In this document: piece after piece, positions 1 through 5,351 of the stretch
How positions within the stretch are numbered: the first letter of the stretch is position 1
Layout of the letters: the number at the start of each line of letters is the position of its first letter
Source: JBFHRE01 sp036745195
Lineage (GTDB): Bacteria; Actinomycetota; Acidimicrobiia; Spongiisociales; ZC4RG35
Direction: 5' to 3'
NCBI GenBank assembly: GCA_036745195.1
Contig: DAIOGO010000162.1
Coordinates: forward strand, 1-5,670
DNA length: 5,670 nt
The notes under the pieces: generated by a model
Seen by the model: only the letters and a program-made list of their open reading frames with translations
Database searches by the model: none
What the model was told of the DNA's origin: nothing
Position numbers and translations under genes: made by a program

Positions 1-293
1 TGACGGCCTCCTGGGACGAGCACGGGCGGGGAATCATCTTCCTGGCCACCGGCACCGGTCAGATCGAGATCTTCGAACACGTCGATGCCGGCTCACCACC
101 GGTTCCAAGCGGCATGAAACTGGCCTGGGAGGTCGACGACGTCGACGCAGAATGCGCCAGGCTGACTGCGGCCGGCGTGACGATCCTCGAGGGACCGATC
201 GATCGCCCCTGGGGCCATCGCAACATCACCATCGCCGACCCCGACGGGATCGTCATCACCCTCTTCACCGTGACGGTCCCCGGCGCCGAGTAG
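1..293 (+). CDS. VOC/glyoxalase-fold protein, 3' fragment
   Basis: This is the C-terminal part of a vicinal-oxygen-chelate (glyoxalase/bleomycin-resistance fold) protein. The gene begins before the window; reading from base 3 gives 96 residues before TAG at 291-293. A first-module strand is visible (GQIEIFEH, fragment residues 19-26), then a helix-strand module (LAWEVDDVDAECARLTAAGV, 40-59), and finally a WGHRNITIADPDG turn and last strand (70-88). The WG...DPDG pattern is typical of the family. The last strand reads IVITLF, where many metal-dependent members carry a Glu (as in xIEL), so Thr86 of the fragment sits at a common metal-ligand position; Glu22 in the first strand is retained. The substrate cannot be predicted. 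Members include lyases, dioxygenases and resistance proteins, and many are uncharacterised. The gene converges on the ABC-transporter operon and ends 65 bases from it. The family call is firm and the function is unknown. Confidence 0.85.
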   Translation, partial: TASWDEHGRGIIFLATGTGQIEIFEHVDAGSPPVPSGMKLAWEVDDVDAECARLTAAGVTILEGPIDRPWGHRNITIADPDGIVITLFTVTVPGAE

Positions 294-309
294 GAATCCC
301 CCGTGGCGA

Positions 310-343
310 CGGGAGCCGGCAGCCATCCGGCCGCCGGCTCCCG
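310..343. terminator. GC-rich hairpin between convergent genes
   Basis: An 11-bp perfect inverted repeat (arms 310-320 and 333-343, core GGGAGCCGGC/GCCGGCTCCC) encloses a 12-base loop. It lies in the 65-base gap between the VOC gene (stop at 293) and the binding-protein gene (stop at 359), so it could terminate transcription from both sides. Neither strand has a T-run after the stem. This is common for hairpins in high-GC actinobacteria but leaves the terminator call as inference. Confidence 0.6.
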
Positions 344-358
344 CCCATAGCCGGTAGG

Positions 359-1552
359 TCAGCCGAGCCCGATGCTCGGATCGATGAACTCGTTGGTGAA
401 GAGGTCCGAGGCGACCAGGTCGGCCTCCACCGCCATGCCTGCCTCGCGGATCTGGTCGATCACGGCCTGAACCCGCGCCTCGTCGAAGTTGCCGATGGTC
501 GAGTCGCCGCCATTCGAGACCAGACCGAGGTCCTTCTGCTGCTGGACCGAGAAGTCGGCCACACCTAGCGAATAGACCCAGAAGTCGGCGAAGGTCTCGA
601 CGGTCTCGACGATCAGCGCATTGGCCGCGCCCGGGTCGGTGACGTATTCGACCACCGCCTTCTGGACGATCGGCACGAATTGCTGGAGGCAAGGCCGCAG
701 CTCATCCAGGTCGCCGGCCCGGATCCCCAGCGGCTGGCTGTAGATCTGGAACCCGGTGTCGTGGATCAGTTGGAAACCGATGTCCTTGCCCCATTCGGGG
801 ACTTCGTTCTTGTAGATGTACGGCTCGGCCGAGGCGAACGCCTGCTGGGCGATGGCGCCGTTCTCCGCCACGAACCGGGCAGGCGAACCGTCGTAGGACG
901 GATCGATCTGATCGTCGGTCAGGATCCCCTGGGCGACCAGCACGTCCATGAACACGCCGCCGGCGAAGTACTGGATCGTCACCCCGGCTTCGCCCAGATC
1001 GGCGATCGTCTCGACATCGGGATAGGTCCCCGGATCCCACATGATGATCTGGGGGTTCTTCTCGAGCGGGGCCACCACCGCGATGGTGGGGGTGTCTGCG
1101 TGGAGCAGCACCGCAGCATCGGTGCTGGTGTAGCCCATGGTGATGGCCTCGTCCGTGTACATCTGCGTCTCGACCGGCGCAAAGCCGATCGCCGGACCGC
1201 CGGTGCGCACCTCGATGTCGATACCCATGTCCTCACCACCCGAGGTGAGGCTCCCGGTGACCGTCTTCAGATCCTTGTCGATCACATAGTCACTTCCCAC
1301 CATCTGGTAGAGGGCGCCGTGCTCGGCCTCCGGGAACCAGTCGGTCTGGATCACGATCGGGTCGGGGCAGACGTCCGCCAGGGTTGCCGGGGCTGCGGTC
1401 GTCGGTGCGGCGGTGGTTCCCGGGGCGGCAGTGGTCACCGGTGGTTCGGTGGAGGGGGCCGCCGTCGTGTCGGCGGAGCCACCATCGCAGGCGGCGAGGA
1501 GGATCGCCCCCAGCGCCAGCCCGGTGAGGGCCCTCACGGTTCTCGGTCTCAT
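359..1552 (-). CDS. ABC transporter substrate-binding lipoprotein, NMT1/THI5-like
   Basis: This is the extracellular binding component of an ABC importer, predicted to be a lipoprotein anchored to the outer face of the cytoplasmic membrane. From the ATG at 1552 it has 397 residues. A basic, hydrophobic signal peptide ends in a lipobox (ILLAAC, Cys22), followed by a low-complexity Ala/Thr/Pro linker (about 27-57) that tethers the domain. The motif DWFPEAEHGALY (71-82) is typical of NMT1/THI5-like proteins, as is the later GGVFMDVLVAQG (198-209). Cys62 and Cys288 could form a disulfide. The gene lies 76 bases after the permease and is last in the operon. Two starts are plausible. ATG 1552 has GGGAG seven bases upstream (1560-1564) and gives a compact signal peptide. 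GTG 1600 has GGGAGG ten bases upstream (1611-1616) and would add 16 residues. I prefer ATG. The ligand is unknown; related proteins bind thiamine-precursor pyrimidines, and other nucleobase-like ligands are possible. Confidence 0.88.
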   Translation of the reverse strand: MRPRTVRALTGLALGAILLAACDGGSADTTAAPSTEPPVTTAAPGTTAAPTTAAPATLADVCPDPIVIQTDWFPEAEHGALYQMVGSDYVIDKDLKTVTGSLTSGGEDMGIDIEVRTGGPAIGFAPVETQMYTDEAITMGYTSTDAAVLLHADTPTIAVVAPLEKNPQIIMWDPGTYPDVETIADLGEAGVTIQYFAGGVFMDVLVAQGILTDDQIDPSYDGSPARFVAENGAIAQQAFASAEPYIYKNEVPEWGKDIGFQLIHDTGFQIYSQPLGIRAGDLDELRPCLQQFVPIVQKAVVEYVTDPGAANALIVETVETFADFWVYSLGVADFSVQQQKDLGLVSNGGDSTIGNFDEARVQAVIDQIREAGMAVEADLVASDLFTNEFIDPSIGLG

Positions 1553-1628
1553 CTTGTGTCTCCCGTCTCTCTTCGCTCTCTTGTCCGATGCCGTCGTCAC
1601 GGCTGGAAACCCTCCCGGAAGCTACCGC

Positions 1629-2507
1629 TCAGGCGCCTCCGGCGTCGTACCACTTCCCGATCGCACGTTGCTGGATCCACCCGAACAGCAGGAACACGGT
1701 CACCCCCAGCGCCGAGGACATTGCGATGGCAGCGAGCAGTTGCTCGCCAAGCAGACGATTGGCGTACTTCTGGAGTTGTTGTCCGATCCCGGCATCTCCC
1801 CGACCAAAGAAGAAGTCACCGACGATGGCGCCGATCACCGACAGCCCGGCCGAGATCCGCAAGCCGGCAAAGATGGCGGGGAGGGCGGCCGGGAACATCA
1901 GCTTCCGCAGCCGAACCCAGCGGCGGGCATGGTGGAGTGTGAACAGATCGTGCATCCCCCGTTCGGCCGACTGAAGGCCGAACAGGGTGTTCACGATGAT
2001 CGGAAACAGCGAGATGATCACACATACGATCACCCGCGAGGAACGATCCGTTCCGAACCAGAACTGGATGAGCGGCACGATCGCCAGGATCGGGATGGCC
2101 TGGAGTGTCACTGCATACGGAAACACCGCTCGCTCGATCAGTTTGGTCTGGCTCATGGCAACGGCCGTCGAGATCCCAAAGACGATGGAGATACTCAACC
2201 CGATGAGGGCGACCTTGGTGCTCGACCAGAGCCCGGCCAGGATGTCGGAGAAGTTGTCCCAATTGGCGAACCCGACCTGCACCACCCGGTGCGGCGGCTC
2301 GAGCAGGAACTGCTGCCTCGGCTCGAGCACCACATAAGAGATGAAGTACCAGACACCAACCAGCAGCAGGCCGAACATCAAGGGAGGCACGATCGAGCCT
2401 CCCACCCCGCGGCGCAGACTCCGCCGTCGCAGCTGATCGGCAGCGGCCAGCGGCTCGACCATGTGGGCTTCGACAGTATCCGGTCCGGGGACGTCGGGAA
2501 GTGTCAT
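1629..2507 (-). CDS. ABC transporter permease, NitT/TauT type
   Basis: This is the membrane-spanning subunit (292 residues) of the importer, expected to act as a homodimer in the cytoplasmic membrane. A basic N-terminal tail (RRRSLRR, 28-33) is followed by hydrophobic segments at about 38-60, 98-118, 130-150, 157-177, 213-234 and 256-277. This six-helix layout is usual for the BPD_transp_1 (binding-protein-dependent) family. The coupling loop that docks on the ATPase is at about 185-215 (LHHARRWVRLRKLMFPAALPAIFAGLR). It lacks the classical EAA...G residues but keeps the LPA/PAALPAI end; as I recall, this variant is characteristic of permeases paired with NMT1-like binding proteins. The ATG overlaps the ATPase stop codon in ATGA (2504-2507), so the two are probably translationally coupled. 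GGAAGG lies about nine bases upstream of the start. A second in-frame ATG at residue 16 is possible but less likely given the overlap. Confidence 0.92.
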   Translation of the reverse strand: MTLPDVPGPDTVEAHMVEPLAAADQLRRRSLRRGVGGSIVPPLMFGLLLVGVWYFISYVVLEPRQQFLLEPPHRVVQVGFANWDNFSDILAGLWSSTKVALIGLSISIVFGISTAVAMSQTKLIERAVFPYAVTLQAIPILAIVPLIQFWFGTDRSSRVIVCVIISLFPIIVNTLFGLQSAERGMHDLFTLHHARRWVRLRKLMFPAALPAIFAGLRISAGLSVIGAIVGDFFFGRGDAGIGQQLQKYANRLLGEQLLAAIAMSSALGVTVFLLFGWIQQRAIGKWYDAGGA

Positions 2508-3235
2508 GAATGTGAACCTTCCAGGGCTGTCGAGATCTCACCGCTCAGCCGGGCGAACGCCGGATCGAAGCGCAGCTCCGGTTTGCGCGGATATCCGAAG
2601 GGCACGTCGTAGGTGGCCACCACCCGACCGGGACGGGCCGACATCACCAGCACCCTCGTCGAGAGGAACACGGCTTCGCTGATCGAGTGGGTGATGAAGA
2701 GCCCGGCGAACCGCTCCCGTTCGAACAGCTTGAGCGTCTCCTCGTTGAGACGGGCCCGGGTGATCTCGTCGACTGCGCCGAACGGCTCGTCGAACAAGAA
2801 CAGAGGGGGCTCCAAGGTGAGCGTGCGAGCGAGGGAAGCGCGCATCTTCATGCCGCCCGAGAGCGACTTGGGATAGTGATTCTCGAAACCCTTCAGACCG
2901 ACCAGGGCGATGGCCTCTTCTGCCAGCTGACGGCGGGTGGTCGGGTCCAAGCCGTGCAGTTCCCCCAACAGCTCGACATTCTGGCGAACCGTTCGCCAGG
3001 GAAGCAGGGTGGCGTCCTGGAACACGTACCCGATTCGCTCCCGGTCTACCTCGACCGAGCCCGAGGTGTGGGCCAGCAGCCCGGAGGCGATCCGCAGCAG
3101 GGTCGACTTGCCGCACCCCGACGGCCCCACCACCGTCACGAACTCGCCCTGATCGACATCGAAGGAGACGTCGTTCAGCGTGTGGGTTCCGTCCGGAAAG
3201 ACCATCGAGATGTTCTTGAACGACAGTGCGGACAT
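2504..3235 (-). CDS. ABC transporter ATP-binding protein, NitT/TauT type
   Basis: This is the ATP-hydrolysing subunit that powers the importer on the cytoplasmic side. From the ATG at 3235 it has 243 residues. All nucleotide-binding motifs are intact: Walker A GPSGCGKST (37-45), Q-loop Gln73 in VFQDATLLPW, signature LSGGM (125-129), Walker B LFLFDEP (145-151, catalytic Glu150), D-loop GAVD (153-156) and switch His183 in ITHSISEA. The signature ends in Met rather than Gln, as is common in nitrate/taurine/pyrimidine-type ATPases. The DEITR sequence following the D-loop also fits that group. A GTG at 3274 would add 13 residues but has no ribosome binding site and lengthens the protein beyond the usual start; the ATG at 3235 has only a weak AGGTGA just upstream. 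The gene follows the deaminase by 95 bases and overlaps the permease by four. Confidence 0.93.
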   Translation of the reverse strand: MSALSFKNISMVFPDGTHTLNDVSFDVDQGEFVTVVGPSGCGKSTLLRIASGLLAHTSGSVEVDRERIGYVFQDATLLPWRTVRQNVELLGELHGLDPTTRRQLAEEAIALVGLKGFENHYPKSLSGGMKMRASLARTLTLEPPLFLFDEPFGAVDEITRARLNEETLKLFERERFAGLFITHSISEAVFLSTRVLVMSARPGRVVATYDVPFGYPRKPELRFDPAFARLSGEISTALEGSHS

Positions 3236-3264
3236 TTCACCTGAGTGGCGATCGGGGTGTCGCG

Positions 3265-3273
3265 ACGCTAGCA
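3265..3273 (-). promoter_or_regulatory. Candidate internal promoter (extended -10) before the ABC genes
   Basis: On the minus strand, TGCTAGCGT fits an extended -10 element (TGN-TANNNT, with TAGCGT at 3265-3270). It would start transcription near 3258 and leave a leader of roughly 23 bases before the ATPase ATG at 3235. No -35 match is visible at the usual distance. This is a weak motif match in a gap where a second promoter would make sense. Confidence 0.25.
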
Positions 3274-3284
3274 CCGGGTGTCTG

Positions 3285-3312
3285 ACCGAGGCGGCCGATA
3301 CCGGGCCTCGGT
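3285..3312. terminator. Hairpin after the deaminase gene
   Basis: An 8-bp perfect inverted repeat (ACCGAGGC at 3285-3292, GCCTCGGT at 3305-3312) encloses a 12-base loop that can form three further pairs (CCG/CGG). It begins 18 bases past the deaminase stop codon and lies upstream of the ATPase start. There is no T-run after it on the minus strand. It could be a partial terminator, or an mRNA-processing or stabilising element that sets different levels for enzyme and transporter. Confidence 0.4.
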
Positions 3313-3330
3313 TAGCTTCGACGGTCGGGT

Positions 3331-4698
3331 TCAGGTGCCCCGGACCAATTCTCTTGCCAGACGTCGATGGTGCTCGACCAACCCGCCCAGCTCGAGCCCG
3401 GTTGGCTGGCCCTCACCCACCACCTGGCGTCCGTGCACGAACAGATGGTTGACCCGGAGAGGGCCGCTCAACAACAGCCCGGCCACCGGATCCGCCACCC
3501 CCGACATCGACGGGTCGCCCAGTCCGAAAGCGGCGACGTCGCACGCCTTGCCGACCGCCAGCGACCCGATGTCGTCTCGCCCCAGCACGGCGGCGCCACC
3601 GAGCGTCGCCACCTCGAGCACCGCCCGGGCGCCGAGCATCGGGCCGTCGTCGGCGTTGATCGCCCGCGCCACCCGCGCCACGAGCAGCGCCTGCCGCGCC
3701 TCCGCCAGCAGATGGCTGGCGTCGTTGGAGGCGGAGCCATCCACCCCCAGGCCCACCGGAACCCCGGCATCGAGGAACCGGCTGAGCGGGGCGATACCCG
3801 AGGAGAGGCGCATGTTGGAGGTAGGGCAATGGGCCGCCCCCGTCATGGTGGCCGCCATCTTGGCGATGTCGGCATCGGAGACGTGGACCGAATGGGCAAA
3901 CCAGACGTCGGCACCCAGCCAGCCGACCGACTCGGCGTAGTCGATGGGCCTCGAGCCGAATCGCTCCAGGCAGAACGCCTCCTCGTCCCTGGTCTCCGCC
4001 AGGTGGGTGTGGAGCCTCACCCCCAGTGAACGGGCCAGCTCGGCCGACTCCCGCATCAACTCGGTCGTGACCGAGAAGGGCGAGCAGGGAGCGAGTACCA
4101 CCCGGCGCATCGCCCCCGGAGCCGGCTGATGAAAACTCTCCACCACCCTGACACTGTCGGCGAGGATCGCCGCCTCGCTCTCCACCACGTGGTCGGGCGG
4201 AAGCCCGCCCTGGGAGACTCCCAGGCTCATCGATCCCCGGGCGGCGTGGAACCGGATCCCCACCGGCTCGGCCCCCTCGAACTGGTCGTCGAGCCGGGTG
4301 CCGGGTGGCCACAGGTAATGGTGATCGAAGGCGGTGGTGCAGCCGGACAGCGCCAGTTCCACCAGGGCCAGGCGGGTGGAGACGACGACGGCTTCCGGCG
4401 TGAGACCGGCCCAGATCGGATACAACTCCACCAGCCAGCCAAACAGTTCGGAATCCTGAGCCATGGCCCGGGTGAGGGTTTGATAGAAGTGATGGTGAGT
4501 GTTGACCAGGCCAGGGATGACCACATGCCCGGTCAGGTCGACGACGGTGTCGGCGGTTTCGGGAAGGGAGGCGGTCGGGCCAACCGCCTCGATCCAGCCG
4601 TCGCGGGCAAAGATCGCTCCATCGGGGATTTCGCGGCGGTCTCCGTCCATCGTCACCAAGACGTCGGCATGCCGAAGGAGCAGCGTCGAGTCGGTCAT
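3331..4698 (-). CDS. 8-oxoguanine deaminase (amidohydrolase superfamily)
   Basis: This is a metal-dependent cytoplasmic hydrolase expected to deaminate 8-oxoguanine to uric acid and ammonia (EC 3.5.4.32). From the ATG at 4698 it has 455 residues, normal for the family. A small beta domain (about 1-60) precedes the TIM-barrel. Metal and catalytic residues are all present: H68 and H70 in NTHHHFYQTLTRA, H232 and E235 in HTHLAE, H269 in WFAHS, and D320 in GVDGSASNDAS. The stretches LSGCTTAFDHHYLWPPG (117-133), RGSMSLG (154-160), APCSPFSVTTELM (203-215) and HCPTSNMRLSSGI (290-302) closely match the 8-oxoguanine deaminase group as I know it. Close relatives that could be confused with it are the hydroxyatrazine-type (AtzB/TrzN) and isoxanthopterin or guanine deaminases. 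The ATG overlaps the TfoX-like stop codon (ATGA, 4695-4698); no ribosome binding site is visible, so translation probably depends on coupling. A GTG start at 4794 was rejected because it would bury the overlap. Confidence 0.85.
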   Translation of the reverse strand: MTDSTLLLRHADVLVTMDGDRREIPDGAIFARDGWIEAVGPTASLPETADTVVDLTGHVVIPGLVNTHHHFYQTLTRAMAQDSELFGWLVELYPIWAGLTPEAVVVSTRLALVELALSGCTTAFDHHYLWPPGTRLDDQFEGAEPVGIRFHAARGSMSLGVSQGGLPPDHVVESEAAILADSVRVVESFHQPAPGAMRRVVLAPCSPFSVTTELMRESAELARSLGVRLHTHLAETRDEEAFCLERFGSRPIDYAESVGWLGADVWFAHSVHVSDADIAKMAATMTGAAHCPTSNMRLSSGIAPLSRFLDAGVPVGLGVDGSASNDASHLLAEARQALLVARVARAINADDGPMLGARAVLEVATLGGAAVLGRDDIGSLAVGKACDVAAFGLGDPSMSGVADPVAGLLLSGPLRVNHLFVHGRQVVGEGQPTGLELGGLVEHHRRLARELVRGT

Positions 4699-5024
4699 TT
4701 GGGCGGGAGACTCAGTGCCCCGGCCAGCCCCCGGGCGATCCAGGAATCGAGGTCCTCCTCGGTGGCGAACCCTTCGGGGGCGACCAGCAACCACCCTTCC
4801 ATGGGCCGCCCGGACATGTCGAAGGTGCGCGCCCCGGGGAGTTCGACCAACTCGGCGTGGGCATCCTTTCCCACCCGGACCATCAGTTCCTCCCCGCTCA
4901 CACCCACCGCCATGTTCCCCCGCACCATGAAGGCGATCCCTCCGAACATCTTCTTCTCGGTGGCGTCCGCTCCATTAACAAGCGCAGCCCTGACCTCCTC
5001 GGCCACTTCAGCACTGAAAGCCAT
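4695..5024 (-). CDS. TfoX/Sxy N-terminal-domain protein
   Basis: This small protein (109 residues from the ATG at 5024) consists almost entirely of a TfoX N-terminal domain (PF04993-type). Diagnostic features are KKMFGGIAFMVRGNMAVGV (24-42), MVRVG (48-52), the DMSGRPMEGWLLVAPEG turn (69-85) and the terminal LPPK. TfoX/Sxy is a competence regulator in Gammaproteobacteria, but stand-alone N-domain proteins are widespread in other bacteria and their role is mostly unknown; competence should not be inferred here. The protein has no C-terminal TfoX domain. ATG 5024 is preferred because family members usually begin with MAF/MAY at this point. ATG 5057 would add 11 residues encoded by the repeat array and sits inside a repeat unit. 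The gene is first in the operon and overlaps the deaminase start by four bases. Confidence 0.8.
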   Translation of the reverse strand: MAFSAEVAEEVRAALVNGADATEKKMFGGIAFMVRGNMAVGVSGEELMVRVGKDAHAELVELPGARTFDMSGRPMEGWLLVAPEGFATEEDLDSWIARGLAGALSLPPK

Positions 5025-5031
5025 GCCCGGG

Positions 5032-5037
5032 ACTGTA
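5032..5037 (-). promoter_or_regulatory. Candidate -10 element giving a leaderless transcript
   Basis: On the minus strand TACAGT (fits TANNNT) is separated by seven bases from the ATG at 5024. This spacing would place the transcription start at or next to the A of ATG, as in leaderless actinobacterial mRNAs. It agrees with the absence of a Shine-Dalgarno sequence before that ATG. The motif is short and the call rests on position as much as sequence. Confidence 0.35.
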
Positions 5038-5043
5038 ATTCGG

Positions 5044-5120
5044 GCGTCCTGCGTCATGCGCCATGCGTCCTGCGCCGTGCGCCGTGCGTCCTGCGCCGTG
5101 CGCCGGGCGTCCTGCGTCCT
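5044..5120. repeat. Heptanucleotide tandem repeat, block 1 (11 units)
   Basis: Eleven uninterrupted 7-base units run from 5044 to 5120: GCGTCCT, GCGTCAT, GCGCCAT, GCGTCCT, GCGCCGT (twice), GCGTCCT, GCGCCGT, GCGCCGG and GCGTCCT (twice). All begin GCG; variation is confined to positions 4-7. The block lies just upstream of the TfoX-like gene, and its second unit supplies the ATG at 5057. Confidence 0.95.
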
Positions 5121-5123
5121 GCG

Positions 5124-5158
5124 CTATCGGCTATCGGCTATCGGGCATCAGCCATCGG
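5124..5158. repeat. Heptanucleotide tandem repeat, block 2 (5 units)
   Basis: After a three-base remnant (GCG, 5121-5123) the same 7-base period continues with a new unit: CTATCGG three times, then GCATCAG and CCATCGG. The last unit merges into the hairpin at 5151-5172. Confidence 0.9.
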
Positions 5159-5172
5159 CGCTGGCCGACGGC
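5151..5172 (-). other. Hairpin between repeat blocks
   Basis: Arms 5151-5159 (GCCATCGGC) and 5164-5172 (GCCGACGGC) enclose a four-base loop. In a plus-strand transcript the ninefold pairing has one A-C mismatch; in a minus-strand transcript that pair becomes a G-U wobble, so the stem is complete. No T-run follows. It may be part of a leader or a relic of repeat growth. Confidence 0.4.
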
Positions 5173-5181
5173 CAAGCGTCG

Positions 5182-5202
5182 GGTCAAGGTTCAAAGTTCA
5201 AG
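5182..5202. repeat. Heptanucleotide tandem repeat, block 3 (3 units)
   Basis: Three 7-base units, GGTCAAG, GTTCAAA and GTTCAAG, follow 22 bases of non-repeat sequence. They run almost directly (one G) into the polypyrimidine block. Confidence 0.85.
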
Positions 5203-5203
5203 G

Positions 5204-5295
5204 TCTTCCTTCTTCCTTCTTCCTTCTTCCTTCATCGTTCTTCGTTCATCGTTTGATCGTTCATCGTTCATCGTTGATCGTTGATCGTTGATCCT
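5204..5295. repeat. Heptanucleotide tandem repeat, block 4 (13 units)
   Basis: Four copies of TCTTCCT are followed by TCATCGT, TCTTCGT, TCATCGT, a single extra T at 5253, then TGATCGT, TCATCGT twice, TGATCGT twice and TGATCCT. The first part (5204-5233) is 30 uninterrupted pyrimidines on the plus strand, and 5205-5233 is a perfect 29-base mirror repeat, a form that can adopt a triplex. The block ends 56 bases before the GNAT start. Confidence 0.95.
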
Positions 5296-5351
5296 TTTGT
5301 GACCGATGGCCCTTGCGTCGACCATTCCCAGCGACCAAGTTTGTCTCGGAG

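Noticed and set aside
680..1942. Long open frame on the plus strand opposite the binding protein and permease genes
   Set aside because: It lies antisense to genes with clear domains, its composition is the Arg/Gly/His-rich mirror of GC-rich codons, and it shows no recognisable motif.
1413..2612. 399-codon plus-strand open frame opposite the permease
   Set aside because: It is antisense to a convincing six-helix permease and reads as a hydrophilic, low-order product with no domain. It is a shadow of strong third-position GC bias.
3413..4312. 299-codon minus-strand frame inside the deaminase gene
   Set aside because: It is a Gly/Arg/Ala-rich frameshifted shadow of the deaminase, whose own frame contains every catalytic residue.
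4695..5024. Evidence of a natural competence system
   Set aside because: Only the N-terminal TfoX domain is present. Such stand-alone proteins are widespread without competence, and no com or pil gene is in the window.
4129..5256. 375-codon plus-strand open frame ending in repetitive peptide
   Set aside because: It is antisense to the deaminase and TfoX-like genes. Its repetitive tail (units like CAVRRAS) comes from 7-base repeats, which cycle every 21 bases and keep several frames open at once.
5063..5284. Short plus-strand frames across the repeats as a repeat-peptide gene
   Set aside because: All frames give similar heptapeptide repeats by arithmetic alone (7 x 3 bases). There is no ribosome site or domain, and the sequence families change midway.
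5044..5295. CRISPR array
   Set aside because: The units are contiguous 7-mers with no spacers and no long conserved repeat, and no cas gene is nearby.
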